DNA of 35,561 nucleotides from JAVVUJ01 sp964461765 (lineage in GTDB: Bacteria; Bacillota; Clostridia; Peptostreptococcales; Anaerovoracaceae). The translations under genes were made by a program, and so were the position numbers. The notes under the pieces are model-generated. The model worked only from the letters and a program-made list of their open reading frames with translations, ran no database searches and was not told the DNA's origin. This document shows, piece by piece, positions 15,483 through 25,194 of the stretch (the stretch's first letter is position 1; every line of letters begins with the position of its first letter). Where the stretch lies: positions 1 through 35,561 of the forward strand of contig CAYWVS010000028.1 in the NCBI GenBank assembly GCA_964461765.1. The letters are read 5' to 3'.

Positions 15483-15490
15483 ATGTCCTC

Positions 15491-16186
15491 CTATTTCTGC
15501 TGCATAGCCTCAGCTAATTTTACGATTGCTTCATCACCATACCGGTAATCGTCTGCAATGTACTGAATTGTAGCATCTGACAGCCCGGCTTTTTCTTTTA
15601 CTATTGCTTTTGCTTCTGATTTGGTCAATTTTTTCACCTCCTTAAATTTGTAGCCTCTACTGTTAATTATTTTAATATCGGGAGCAATAAAAAAAGCCTC
15701 CTCCGGCTTAATTCGCTTTCCTGTAGTAGTGAGTACATATGCCCCCTTATTGTTTTGTACCCAACCGTTGCCGGCAAACTTACCAGTACCGGCAGAAATG
15801 TGAAAATGATTGCCGGTGGCGGTGCCGTCTTTTCCCTCCCGGAAGGCAAGAGTTCCAGCTTTGATAATATCCATCACCTTGTACTTTTTTAGATCCTCAT
15901 CCTCCGGATGAATGACCATTAAGGTCAAATAATCTTTTCCAATCGGCATTTCTACCGGTTCGGTGCTTTCAAGCCATATGGTATTATCACCTTTGGCACC
16001 TACACCGTAAATTCTTTTGACAATAAAATCTGTAGATGGAATAAACCAATCTCGCCCGGTGTTTTCCCCGGCTTCATCCCAAGGGAAATCAAAAGGGCTA
16101 CCGGTGACGTTTGGCACGTGGGAAGACATTGCACCATTGTAGCCCTGCATAATATTCATATTTTTAACTGGATAAATTGAGTTCAT
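15491..16186 (-). CDS. M23-type peptidoglycan hydrolase (endolysin)
   Basis: A 231-residue predicted zinc peptidase. The M23/LytM metal site can be placed: His23 and Asp33 (SSHVPNVTGSPFDFPW) and the H-x-H pair His127/His129 (GNHFHISAG). An insert, DEAGENTGRDWF, is common in phage lysins of this type. The last ~50 residues (LTKSEAKAIVKEKAGLSDATIQYI) are a small helical domain, perhaps for cell wall binding. The open frame extends upstream to 16288 inside the previous gene, but ATG 16186 has AGGAGG ten bases upstream and gives a sensible N-terminus. No signal peptide, consistent with holin-dependent release by the next gene. Confidence 0.82.
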   Translation of the reverse strand: MNSIYPVKNMNIMQGYNGAMSSHVPNVTGSPFDFPWDEAGENTGRDWFIPSTDFIVKRIYGVGAKGDNTIWLESTEPVEMPIGKDYLTLMVIHPEDEDLKKYKVMDIIKAGTLAFREGKDGTATGNHFHISAGTGKFAGNGWVQNNKGAYVLTTTGKRIKPEEAFFIAPDIKIINSRGYKFKEVKKLTKSEAKAIVKEKAGLSDATIQYIADDYRYGDEAIVKLAEAMQQK

Positions 16187-16205
16187 TTCTTCTCTTCCTC
16201 CTATC

Positions 16206-16583
16206 TTAAACAATCCTCGCCCGAATCTCAGCTTTTGCCTCAGCCTTCTTGGCAATGAGTTCATTATACTTTTCTTCATCATCTCCAAGATACTTTACGA
16301 TTAGTGAGTTACATTTGTCTACGGTAATCATCTCACCATTCCATTCAATGCATTTGTTTGACCGATACTCTCGTTCTCTTCTTTGCTCCGTCCCAAAGTA
16401 AATTGCCTTTAATGAATCCCGAAGTTCGTCTGAGATAGGGAGATAGCCCATCTCACTTTGAGGCAAGCTTTCATCTGTGACATATTCATAAGCGTTTTCT
16501 CCATAGGCTAAAGCTATGTCCTGATAAGCAGGGTCATCTTCATGAGTTGCGATAATGTTGTTTTCAATTAAAATATACTTCAT
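16206..16583 (-). CDS. Phage tail-associated hypothetical protein
   Basis: A 125-residue acidic protein that I cannot assign to a named family. It opens with MKYILIENNIIATHEDDPAYQDIA and ends in a charged helix (YNELIAKKAEAKAEIRARIV). A GAAAGGAAAC ribosome site precedes the ATG. It lies between the tail fibre and lysin genes, where small fibre chaperones or XkdX-like proteins are often found; its general composition resembles the 130-residue gene on the other side of the fibre. A fibre-folding role is a guess from position. Confidence 0.55.
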   Translation of the reverse strand: MKYILIENNIIATHEDDPAYQDIALAYGENAYEYVTDESLPQSEMGYLPISDELRDSLKAIYFGTEQRREREYRSNKCIEWNGEMITVDKCNSLIVKYLGDDEEKYNELIAKKAEAKAEIRARIV

Positions 16584-16614
16584 AATTTTGTTTCCTTTCT
16601 TTTTAAAAAAATTA

Positions 16615-19236
16615 TTATGGCGCCATGATGTAACTGTTGTTATTTCCTACAGTATTTTTATTAGGTGAATATTGGGTTGTGACGTTTGTGAAAGTTGGAG
16701 TGTTAGCCGTCCTTGCTTGCGATACTTGAGAAGCTTTCAGACCGATTCCGCTATTTTTTAAAGTTGTATTAGAACCACCATCTATATATAATGATCCTGT
16801 ATTTAATGCAGCTATACACGACCCAGATCCCCCCTGATTATCGACTACGATGGTTGCTCCGTTTATATAAAGTAATCCACTAGATGTTGCAGTTAATATA
16901 TTATCACTTCCAGTAGCTTTACCTATAATGGTTAAAACTCCATTTATGGTTAATGTAGAATTAACACCTACCCAAAAATGACTACCTATTGTTGTAATAT
17001 TTAGTTTATACCCATTCCCCACTATGATATTACGCCCTCTTTTAAGAGTAAAGCCATCCTTCGTCTCATTTATATCACTAATCAAATTTAGAACTAATTG
17101 ATTGTAAACAAATTTTTCAGCATAATCATACGCTTCAGATATCATTAAAAAATCTCCACCAACACCAACATTCAAGGTTAGCTTTGCATTGCTTGAAACA
17201 CTAACATTAGTGAGTATTAATCTTCCATCAATGGGATCCCCCACAAAGCTAATATCCCCTGCTGCATTGGTTTCTGTTTGATAGGTAACGTTGTACCACA
17301 TTCCCACAGCAGAATCATATTTTTCAAACATTGAAACAAACGGTTTTGTGCCTAAGTTGTGGATGGATGCAGGAATAGTTAGTTTACCGCCCGAAAAATC
17401 AGAGGATGTAAATATCAATTCATATGAAGCTCCTAAACCACCCACAAGATCTGGTCTACTCCATAACCTACCAAGCTCATCTATTGCCACAGGTGATGTT
17501 TCTATGGTTTTTAGGACTTGGATGGATTTTGGGATGGTATCATTGATCTTGTTTTGGAGTGCTAAGCTTAGTTTGGGTTCGGTAATGCTTTCATTGGCAT
17601 AGTTAGTGGCATTTAAAGCTACTGACTGCAAATTAATCTGTGCCATGGAAAAATGGTCAGCTCCACCAAGATTTACACCGCAAAATATTCTACAAGTAAC
17701 TGAATTGTTAAGAAACCTTGCATAACCTTCATATCTAACAAGATTACCAACCACCAAATTAAGTGGGTTTGTTAATTCATCAAATATCAAGGTTCTCTTT
17801 GGTATATCTGCGACATTAGCATAAGAACCACTCCCAGAATAGTCATTTACTCCAAAGGGTTGCCTTGTTGACATTGGTATCCATGTAGCTCCACCATCTG
17901 TGGAGTATACTGCCCTATAAGCAAATTCACATCTTACATCACCATTAAATGCTCCAAATAAGTCAATATCACTACCATTTGTGTTTGTTAGTATGATATT
18001 ATTGCCTACAGTTCTTGTGATTGTAAATAATGGTGAGCCTATTGCAGAAAATGCATTTGGTATGTTAAACTGCATATAGTTTGCAGGTGCTACGATTGGT
18101 TTCGTCTCGTTAAGGGTTGCTGTAGTTGTTCCTGTGCGAGTGAGATATAAAGGAGAGGCAAAGGATAGTGGGGCTTTGGTTGCAATTAAAGAATTTAGCG
18201 TATCGTCTGCTTCTTGCCTTGCGATCACCTCTTCTTGTAAATCTGCCGCCACCGTGTCAGCCTTATTAGACGCTGCTATCGCTGTAGCTTTCGCTATGTT
18301 TGCCCCTTCCACCGCAACTGCTGAATTACTAAGTGCAGTAGAGAGATTATTTTTGTCTATGCTTGAGAAGTTGTTGTCCGTATGTACATAATTAGGATCT
18401 TGCACTGCTGCTTCAGCCAAAGCACCTTGAGCCGCCGTTGCAAAACCTTTATGCCCACTACTTTCATAATCAAGATTCTCTAAACTTGCATGATTGGTAG
18501 TACCGCCGCCCCCCGACTGGTCAACCCATTTTGTGTCATAATCATTTTCACTTTGCTTTGCAAGCACTTGGCCGGCAGTTCCTCCAGTTGGCACTCCTAC
18601 ACCTGGGTCACCTTTGGCGCCGGGTGCGCCGGGTTCGCCCTGAATACCTTGAGGACCTACTGGTCCCGGTATCCCTTCAGCCCTTACGCCGGTATCCACC
18701 CATGCCCTAGCGGTATCGTCAAACTGATACCAGTTGCCGTTTTCGCCGATATAAGGGGATTTGCCACTACTCCCACCGCCACCGGAGACCACTTTCCACG
18801 TTTGACCATCCAAAGAGTACTCAAAATCTCCAAGGTTCTCCCGGATAAAATAAATCTGATTGGATACACTTTTCACATAAATCTGCCCCGGATCAGGTGG
18901 CTCAGGGGGTACAACAGCACTATAACCACTTGTTCCAATGGTAAGTCTGCAAGCATTGGCAGTGTTAAGGCTGCCACCGAACACCGACACGAGGCATTCC
19001 CCGGATCGGAGAATGGGCATTACGTCCTCGGATATGGTGCCGTCATCTAAAATAGGGCAGGTGTAAGTAACGCCTCCGGTAACGATAATGGCTGTTTTGT
19101 TAATGTCTTCCCAAGCTTCATTGAAACTAAAAGAAAATTGAATCATGTTTGTGCTGTCAGCAACCAAAACAGGAGTGTTTTGCCTAAAAATCATCTGGTC
19201 GGACACCATAAATTCTTGCGTTACAAACATCTTCAT
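16615..19236 (-). CDS. Tail fibre / receptor-binding protein with collagen-like repeats
   Basis: An 873-residue modular fibre. Residues ~1-110 resemble the N-terminal domain of BppU-type baseplate proteins (MKMFVTQEFMVSDQM, CRLTIGTSGYS). Then ~135-180 has a carbohydrate-module-like GENGNWYQFDDTARAWVDTG. About nine Gly-X-Y triplets follow (GIPGPVGPQGIQGEPGAPG, about 187-217), a triple-helix stalk. Next a coiled-coil trimerisation zone (AADLQEEVIARQEADDTLNSL), beta-rich middle domains, and a C-terminal region of repeated LTINGVLTI / LLYINGATIVV / SLYIDGGSN strands that suggests a beta-helix tip. It overlaps the preceding gene at ATGA. This protein likely sets host range. Confidence 0.8.
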   Translation of the reverse strand: MKMFVTQEFMVSDQMIFRQNTPVLVADSTNMIQFSFSFNEAWEDINKTAIIVTGGVTYTCPILDDGTISEDVMPILRSGECLVSVFGGSLNTANACRLTIGTSGYSAVVPPEPPDPGQIYVKSVSNQIYFIRENLGDFEYSLDGQTWKVVSGGGGSSGKSPYIGENGNWYQFDDTARAWVDTGVRAEGIPGPVGPQGIQGEPGAPGAKGDPGVGVPTGGTAGQVLAKQSENDYDTKWVDQSGGGGTTNHASLENLDYESSGHKGFATAAQGALAEAAVQDPNYVHTDNNFSSIDKNNLSTALSNSAVAVEGANIAKATAIAASNKADTVAADLQEEVIARQEADDTLNSLIATKAPLSFASPLYLTRTGTTTATLNETKPIVAPANYMQFNIPNAFSAIGSPLFTITRTVGNNIILTNTNGSDIDLFGAFNGDVRCEFAYRAVYSTDGGATWIPMSTRQPFGVNDYSGSGSYANVADIPKRTLIFDELTNPLNLVVGNLVRYEGYARFLNNSVTCRIFCGVNLGGADHFSMAQINLQSVALNATNYANESITEPKLSLALQNKINDTIPKSIQVLKTIETSPVAIDELGRLWSRPDLVGGLGASYELIFTSSDFSGGKLTIPASIHNLGTKPFVSMFEKYDSAVGMWYNVTYQTETNAAGDISFVGDPIDGRLILTNVSVSSNAKLTLNVGVGGDFLMISEAYDYAEKFVYNQLVLNLISDINETKDGFTLKRGRNIIVGNGYKLNITTIGSHFWVGVNSTLTINGVLTIIGKATGSDNILTATSSGLLYINGATIVVDNQGGSGSCIAALNTGSLYIDGGSNTTLKNSGIGLKASQVSQARTANTPTFTNVTTQYSPNKNTVGNNNSYIMAP

Positions 19237-19625
19237 ATGTACCTCGCAATCGCTTGCGGAAGCTCAGGATACTCCACAGGCTCGTAGCAATTTGATTCAT
19301 TGATTGTATCCGGCAAATCAAGCATGGCGGTATACCATGTGAGTATCTCCGCTTTTTCCTCAGGGGTTTCGGTTTCAATGCCGTAGGCGAGATTCGCCTT
19401 GTAAATGTCGAAAGCAGCAAAGTATTCTTTTCTTTGCTGCCTAATATTTTCCTGCACCTCTTTAACCTTGCGCTCTTCCTTGGTTCCGAAGAGGTGGGTA
19501 GCTAACTCTTCCTGATAGTTTTGATATTCACCTTCTGTACATTCCTCAAAATTTTCTAATTCCAGTTCCTCGTTGGAAGACATCAACACCGGAAGTTCTG
19601 AATCTTTATTGACGTAATATCGCAT
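19233..19625 (-). CDS. Small phage tail protein, possible fibre chaperone
   Basis: A 130-residue protein with a central charged helix (KEERKVKEVQENIRQQRKEYF) followed by AFDIYKANLAYGIETETPEEKAEILTWYTAMLDLPDT and ending PVEYPELPQAIARYI. The tryptophan/leucine pattern and the proline-rich end recall tail fibre assembly proteins (W-Y-..-LRDLP-..-WP-P). Start at ATG 19625, five bases after AGGAGG; the frame's GTG at 19631 overlaps the ribosome site. It sits between two fibre genes and overlaps the next by four bases, in keeping with a chaperone for the following fibre. The family assignment is tentative. Confidence 0.6.
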   Translation of the reverse strand: MRYYVNKDSELPVLMSSNEELELENFEECTEGEYQNYQEELATHLFGTKEERKVKEVQENIRQQRKEYFAAFDIYKANLAYGIETETPEEKAEILTWYTAMLDLPDTINESNCYEPVEYPELPQAIARYI

Positions 19626-19634
19626 AAACACCTC

Positions 19635-20828
19635 CTATTCAAAAACGTGGATAGTAAAGTCAAAATATTTTTGTTGTGTTGCATTTGAGCATATTATGGA
19701 AAAATACAAAGCCGATTGGTCGTAGTCAAATTTGCTTACGGTTGCTGCTAAACTTGCAATAGAAGTGGAGTCGTAAATAAAGGAGCTACCTCCTGTATCG
19801 CTTTGTATTGCTTTAGCGGCATCAAAATACAAATCAAAGGATAGATTAAACCCCGTATTTACATTTGAAATAGCACCAGCGGTATAAGTTTGGAAAATAG
19901 AATGCGAAAAAGCATACGAAGGAGAACCGTCTCTTTTTCCATAGCCGGTAATATCTGCATAACTGGCATTGACATCAAGCGTAGTTTGTGCGTCATCGGT
20001 ATAATTTTTATTAAGCTCAAGAAACATGCTTCTTGTTAGATTTCCACCAGTAGGTTGCCCAAGGCGATAACTTCGGGCAAAATCGGATAGCAATATTACT
20101 TTACGAGGGATTTTGCTAAAAGTTTTTCCAAAGGGAATGGTAAATCTGGCAAGCGCCGTTGTACCTATTGCATTGTAATCGCTATAGGTGGTTTTGTATC
20201 CGGATACAGCAGGATTTCCTATTTGTGCAGGAATGCAAGAGTCTACAAAGGTAAAAGCAGTTGCATTAGCGGCTATAGATTTTACCTGACCGGCTGCAAT
20301 ATAGGTAGACGTTGGCAAGGTAGTTGTACCATATAGGTAAATTCTCCTGTTTCCAAGCCCATTGACATTGATATTGACCGTTGCGGAAGTGGAAGCAACG
20401 TGAAACTGGATGTTATACACCTTGTTAAGCATATTTGCGTAGGAAGAAATACCGGGTATAGTGACAGTGTAGGCGTTTGCGCTGCCCCCAGTGACGTATA
20501 CATCGGAATCAGCTGAAGCCAGTTTCCACCATGCGCTATTAACGTCAGGCACATAGTTTTTATTGTTGTTTTGCAAGCTTACATACCATTTTCCGTTGTA
20601 ACTTTTAATTTCATTGATGGCGTAGGTTACTTCCGCTTGCCAGAGTGGGTAACTTTCCTGTATCCCCGTTTCAATTCGGTTCATTTTATCGGCGGCAAAA
20701 GGAGTGCCGGGAGTTGTGATGGAGTCCGGAGTGTTTACCAACACCAGAGTTTTGCCGTCTATTTCATTTTTAAATTTGTTGAGTCCCGTCCCGACACGGG
20801 CTTGCCATAATTGTGCGATAAATCCCAT
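19635..20828 (-). CDS. Baseplate/fibre protein with chitin-binding-like module
   Basis: A 397-residue structural protein. The N-terminus (MGFIAQLWQARVGTGLNKF) is of a type that docks on the tail tip. About residues 60-105 read WQAEVTYAINEIKSYNGKWYV...NNNKNYVPDVNSAWWKLA, with the aromatic spacing of carbohydrate-binding family 5/12 modules, so it may bind cell wall or surface sugar. The rest is Ser/Thr/Asn-rich beta structure, including NVNGLGNRRIYLYG, often seen in Gram-positive phage fibres. The ribosome site AAAGGAGCTTTAT precedes the ATG. A minor structural fibre beside the large collagen-type fibre is the best reading. Confidence 0.68.
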   Translation of the reverse strand: MGFIAQLWQARVGTGLNKFKNEIDGKTLVLVNTPDSITTPGTPFAADKMNRIETGIQESYPLWQAEVTYAINEIKSYNGKWYVSLQNNNKNYVPDVNSAWWKLASADSDVYVTGGSANAYTVTIPGISSYANMLNKVYNIQFHVASTSATVNINVNGLGNRRIYLYGTTTLPTSTYIAAGQVKSIAANATAFTFVDSCIPAQIGNPAVSGYKTTYSDYNAIGTTALARFTIPFGKTFSKIPRKVILLSDFARSYRLGQPTGGNLTRSMFLELNKNYTDDAQTTLDVNASYADITGYGKRDGSPSYAFSHSIFQTYTAGAISNVNTGFNLSFDLYFDAAKAIQSDTGGSSFIYDSTSIASLAATVSKFDYDQSALYFSIICSNATQQKYFDFTIHVFE

Positions 20829-20841
20829 ATAAAGCTCCTTT

Positions 20842-21327
20842 CTAATAGTTAATCTCGCAAATATCGCTGCGCACGATATTTAAGGACAAACTGCTATTTT
20901 TATCGATGTTCACATTGACCCTGCTAATCATAATGCCCGTGTCAACGTTTGTGGTAGCGGTAGTACCACAGAACACACCTATCTCTCGTATCACAAAGTT
21001 TGCCTCTGAGGGCGATAGATTAACTATGCTCTGAACGATGGACGGGCTGAGCCTACTTAACTTTGTAACTGGCTTTCTTACTAGTTCATTTCCAAGCTTT
21101 GTGTCTGTGATGGTTACAGGAGCCGTACCATCACCAAAAGCAAAGTATTTGATTTCAAGGTCAGTGAGCTTGTAGGCAGCTACGTTGCCAAGCAACATAT
21201 CCATTCGCATATTTTGGTTAATTGCGGTTAATAAATTGTCAAACCTCCAAACCTTCGCAAGTTCGCCTGTGACTGCATCCCGTCCCTCAATAAGGTATCG
21301 CCCTTTCATAATAGATTTTTCTTTCAT
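20842..21327 (-). CDS. Phage baseplate/tail protein
   Basis: A 161-residue protein with features of small phage tail/baseplate proteins: WRFDNLLTAINQNMRMDMLLG, YFAFGDGTAPVTITDTKLGNEL, a segment typical of tail-collar-adjacent proteins, then NLSPSEANFVIREIGVFCG. The longer frame reaches 21369 inside the previous gene, but ATG 21327 follows TTAGGAGGAATA and is preferred. It lies eight bases after the tail-tip protein gene. Function within the tail tip is inferred from position. Confidence 0.65.
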   Translation of the reverse strand: MKEKSIMKGRYLIEGRDAVTGELAKVWRFDNLLTAINQNMRMDMLLGNVAAYKLTDLEIKYFAFGDGTAPVTITDTKLGNELVRKPVTKLSRLSPSIVQSIVNLSPSEANFVIREIGVFCGTTATTNVDTGIMISRVNVNIDKNSSLSLNIVRSDICEINY

Positions 21328-21335
21328 TATTCCTC

Positions 21336-23009
21336 CTAAAATGGATACACCAAATTTCCAAGATCGCAAGGGGCAAACAGACTGCCGTTTTCAATGCTGT
21401 TTACCGCATAAAGCATGAAGTTATAATTAACGATGATTTCTTCGCCTAACCTCAATTTTTCACGCTGAAACAGCATTTCTGCAAGGGGGTATTGGAAAGA
21501 GGCAGGGTATACCGGATTTTCCAAGTCCAGTGGGGAGAATATCCCTCCACCTAACCCCGTGGCGTAGTAAATAATGGCACTGTCGGGTTCTAAAGAAACG
21601 TCTTCAGCATATAGTACCTTTTCCGTCACGTTCTGAGAGTCAATAACAATTTCATCCGGGCGCAAGGAAAGCTGTGTAATGTCACGCCGAATATCGCTAA
21701 ATATTTCACCGTAGCTTTTAAGGTAATCCCTATCCACGAGCTTCAGGCTGACCTTTAAAGCCCTGTAAAAGTCCTTTGAAAGGTCATTTAAAAATGGCTC
21801 AATCGTCCGCTCTGATATGACATAATCGCCCGTCACACCAATTTCTGGCAGGTCAAAGGTAAGCTTTGTGAGAGGCTCGATGTCAGATAAGCTGTAGCCT
21901 AAACTGTACAGCTGCTCAGTAGTCATCCAAAAACTCAACTCCCCACGTTCTGTTTCAAATTGCTCAAGCAAAGAATTCGCTAGATCCAAGGCGTCAAATT
22001 GATTTTTTATGTTCCTCGCAAGTTGCACATTCTCAATGATTCCACTATTGCCTGTTTTGGCTGCAATCTCTTCCATCTTTGACACGTTTGAAGAGATAAT
22101 CCTAATGGGGAAGAACCCGATATAAGAGATTGTGACCACATCCCCTGCCACCAGATAGTCAGTATCGGAGTTGTAATTAATCCCGGTGGAATTGTAGGCA
22201 AAGAGAAACACAAAAGCGTCACTATCGTTGTTCAGACCAATAACGCCAATGCGTTCCTCGGGAACAGCAATGCCATTGACCAAAATAATGGGCTTTGAGG
22301 TCACGGGATACCACACATTAAAGGTTCTGATTTTTCCATCATAATCAAAATTTTCATTTTGAATGGACGTGGTTTCTACCGCCCCGGAAATGATTTGCAC
22401 CGTGCGCCGCTTATAATCCTTGGTCTGTGCTTGCAGGTCAGTGCCAAGAAGGAAATCCCGATCAATTACCCTTGGGAACTCAGGAAAGTTTTCTTTTGTG
22501 GCAAAGATAAACTTTTTTTCGTTGGTCACTTTCCACACAGCTTGAACTAAATTTGCTAACTCATCAAGTGCGTATTGCAAATTGAAGTCACCGGCGGTGT
22601 AGATCTCTACAACAATGGGGATGTCGCTGATTTCCTCAAGCTCGATATTCTCTATTGCTATGTAGGTGTCGTAGATCCGCTGTACGATCTGCGTGATGGT
22701 TTTACCCTGCGTTGCCAAATTGATAATCCTGTTGGCCAGTATACTATTTGCATTACCACAAACTATACTGTAGACCTTTGGCTCGTAGAAGGACTTGTAC
22801 CTAGGGCTTTTAGGGATCCCACACGTACCTAAAAACAAGACTTCGCCGGTTGCATCGTCTTTAACTTCGATAAGGTCACCAGCCTTTGGGATCGGTTGAT
22901 CATCGACTTTAACTGTGATTGTACTCTGCACACTATTGCCGATTTGCTCTATGATCGAAAACTGCGTATCCATCTGGTATTTAATTTTGTTAATATAAGA
23001 GTAAATCAT
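21336..23009 (-). CDS. Phage tail-tip/baseplate hub protein
   Basis: A 557-residue protein directly after the tape measure, the position of Dit/Tal proteins in siphoviruses. The first ~230 residues (MIYSYINKIKYQMDTQFSIIEQIG, KAGDLIEVKDDATGEVLFLGT, FNLQYALDELANLVQAVWKV) resemble the hub domain shared by Tal-like proteins. The middle includes SKPIILVNGIAVPEE and the helical NIKNQFDALDLANSLLEQF. The C-terminus (REKLRLGEEIIVNYNFMLYAVN) is beta-rich. No peptidase motif was seen. It probably closes the tail tube and anchors the fibres. Confidence 0.72.
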   Translation of the reverse strand: MIYSYINKIKYQMDTQFSIIEQIGNSVQSTITVKVDDQPIPKAGDLIEVKDDATGEVLFLGTCGIPKSPRYKSFYEPKVYSIVCGNANSILANRIINLATQGKTITQIVQRIYDTYIAIENIELEEISDIPIVVEIYTAGDFNLQYALDELANLVQAVWKVTNEKKFIFATKENFPEFPRVIDRDFLLGTDLQAQTKDYKRRTVQIISGAVETTSIQNENFDYDGKIRTFNVWYPVTSKPIILVNGIAVPEERIGVIGLNNDSDAFVFLFAYNSTGINYNSDTDYLVAGDVVTISYIGFFPIRIISSNVSKMEEIAAKTGNSGIIENVQLARNIKNQFDALDLANSLLEQFETERGELSFWMTTEQLYSLGYSLSDIEPLTKLTFDLPEIGVTGDYVISERTIEPFLNDLSKDFYRALKVSLKLVDRDYLKSYGEIFSDIRRDITQLSLRPDEIVIDSQNVTEKVLYAEDVSLEPDSAIIYYATGLGGGIFSPLDLENPVYPASFQYPLAEMLFQREKLRLGEEIIVNYNFMLYAVNSIENGSLFAPCDLGNLVYPF

Positions 23010-23016
23010 AAGATGC

Positions 23017-25188
23017 CTACTTTCTAACCATAAAAGCGGCTACATCATCTATATTGCGCATAACTACTGTCCCAAGGGTAAAGCCATCCACTTCAATATT
23101 GCCGGTCATAACATTATGTACAACTACCGGTGGTGCAGCTGCACCCACGCTCCCCGGATTGCTTAAAGCAGCTAACAGTTTTTGTTGGTGCTGAGCCGTA
23201 AGAACCATTTCGCCTTCCTGCAGGACAGTTGCGACTTCATCCGGCGCCAGTCCGTTGCTCCCGCCCGAACCTACAATACCACCTTTGTGAAATCGCGGCA
23301 TTGGAATGGATGGAATGTTTGGAACCCCCACCTTGCCGGTGATTTTATTTATGCCACCAATTAGTCCATTTATTTTGTCTACAACACCACCGAGGACTGA
23401 AGAAACAACTGACTTGATGCCGCCAAAAATACCGCTAAAGATTTGAACAATTCCGCTCCATGCTTTGCTCCAGTTCCCAGTGAAAACGCCTGTCAAAAAC
23501 GTGATTATTCCGTTAAAAATGGTTTTGATGGAGTCGATGATCGTGGAAATAGTAGTCTTAAAAGTATTAAGTTTATTAACGGTATCATCTACCATCTGCC
23601 GGAAGTTAGAGACAACAAGGTCTTTTATTTTTGTTACCAAGGTGGAGATTGTAGTAGTGATGGTGTTCCATGCGTTAGAAATACCTGTCTTAATGTCGCT
23701 CCATAAGGTTTCAAAAAATTTCTTTAGAGATTCTGCAAATTCTGAGAATTTAGTTTTAATACCTTCCCAAACTTTTGAAAGGAACTCCTTTATCTCATCA
23801 AAGTTTTTGAAGATTAACCATGCGGCGGCAACCAAAGCGCCAATGGCCAAGATGACAATAGTAATAGGAGACGTGATAAAGGCTATGGCAGCACCAAACG
23901 CTGCTGTAGCAGCTGTTGATATAGCTGTTGCTATAGCTGCGGCGTTTTGCGCTATAGTGTATGCTGCTATAGCGACCGCAAGAGTGGTAACTCCGATTAG
24001 GATCAGCCCCATGATGGTCTGGTGTTCTTGGGCAAAGGTTAATATTTTTCCCATTACCCCCATCAAACCCTCTAGTAGAGAGGCGAGGATGGGCAACGCA
24101 ACGGAAATGATAGGCTCGAGCGAAACAAACAACTCGATAGCCGCATTCTTTAGTTGGTTGATCATTTTTGCAAACTTCTCAGCGGAAGTGCTGCTAACTT
24201 TTTCAAACGCTTCTCCAACCACGTCTGCCTCAGTACTCATGGCTTTTAGATTGGTGGTAAAACCCTCAGCATTTTCGCCAGAGATTGCAAGAGCACCTTT
24301 TCCTGCTTCGATTGAGCTGAACATATCAAGCATGGTAAGTCCATTTTCTGCTGCGTAATCGCCCATAAGGTCGAGGACTTCGTTAAGTGGCACACCCTCT
24401 TTCATCATGTCCTGAAAACTCATCCCGGCATACTTCGTGCCTTCCGTTGCTTTTCCAAGGGCTACCTGTGCTTGTGTGCCACTTTTTCCTAATTCTGCGA
24501 AGAGGCTATTTAACTGTGTAGTAGCCTGTGCTGCAGGTGTACCTTGTGCGGTCATGGAGGCAAGACCGGCTCCCACCTGCTCAAATTCTACCCCCATGGC
24601 AGCAGCGGTAGGTGTTACATTAGCAAGTACACTTCCTAACTCTCCAACCGTAGTAATACCGTTGTTTTGTGTCTGCATTAGGATTTTATGCACTTTATCA
24701 GTATCCTGCACATCCATCTTGTACGCATTCATGACCTTTGCAGTGGCGGTTACAGCGGTGTCCACATCGGTAAAACCGGCTTTAGCCAATTTAGCATTCT
24801 TTTCAAGGAACGCCATCATATCTGCACCATCTTCACCCATCTGCACACCTGCAGAAAGTGCGTTATACATGGTGTTTCCGAGTTGGGAGGCAGCAACTCC
24901 AGTTTTGTCGGATAGATCAAGTACGGATTTTTCCAATTTACCCATGTCTACGGCGTTGGTATCAATTAGGGTGCTGGATTTTGCCATAGAAGTCTCAAAT
25001 TCGGTACCAAACTTTACAGCAGCGGTACCGGCAGCTCCAAATCCTGCGGCGGCAGCTTTTCCAACTGCCGCCGCAACGGAAGCCATTTTACTACTACCTT
25101 GTTTTACTTTAGCGTCAGCTTGGTTGAGATCCTGGTCAACCTTACTATCGTCAACCCTGACCTCGTATGTGACTTTTCCGTCTGACAT
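23017..25188 (-). CDS. Phage tail tape measure protein
   Basis: A 723-residue TP901-type tape measure protein. The N-terminal third carries the family core (ETSMAKSSTLIDTNAVDMGKLEKSVLDLSDKTG, ALSAGVQMGEDGADMMAFLEKNAKLAKAGFTD, ASMTAQGTPAAQATTQLNSLFAELG). Two to three hydrophobic stretches lie in the middle (AATAISTAATAAFGAAIAFI, ITIVILAIGALVAAAWLIF), followed by amphipathic helices and a glycine-rich tail (FHKGGIVGSGGSNGLAPDEV). It sets tail length and enters the host membrane at ejection. Compared with many siphoviruses it is short, predicting a short tail. Its ribosome site AAGGAGGTG lies in the end of the Gp15-like gene. Confidence 0.92.
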   Translation of the reverse strand: MSDGKVTYEVRVDDSKVDQDLNQADAKVKQGSSKMASVAAAVGKAAAAGFGAAGTAAVKFGTEFETSMAKSSTLIDTNAVDMGKLEKSVLDLSDKTGVAASQLGNTMYNALSAGVQMGEDGADMMAFLEKNAKLAKAGFTDVDTAVTATAKVMNAYKMDVQDTDKVHKILMQTQNNGITTVGELGSVLANVTPTAAAMGVEFEQVGAGLASMTAQGTPAAQATTQLNSLFAELGKSGTQAQVALGKATEGTKYAGMSFQDMMKEGVPLNEVLDLMGDYAAENGLTMLDMFSSIEAGKGALAISGENAEGFTTNLKAMSTEADVVGEAFEKVSSTSAEKFAKMINQLKNAAIELFVSLEPIISVALPILASLLEGLMGVMGKILTFAQEHQTIMGLILIGVTTLAVAIAAYTIAQNAAAIATAISTAATAAFGAAIAFITSPITIVILAIGALVAAAWLIFKNFDEIKEFLSKVWEGIKTKFSEFAESLKKFFETLWSDIKTGISNAWNTITTTISTLVTKIKDLVVSNFRQMVDDTVNKLNTFKTTISTIIDSIKTIFNGIITFLTGVFTGNWSKAWSGIVQIFSGIFGGIKSVVSSVLGGVVDKINGLIGGINKITGKVGVPNIPSIPMPRFHKGGIVGSGGSNGLAPDEVATVLQEGEMVLTAQHQQKLLAALSNPGSVGAAAPPVVVHNVMTGNIEVDGFTLGTVVMRNIDDVAAFMVRK

Positions 25189-25194
25189 TTATAA

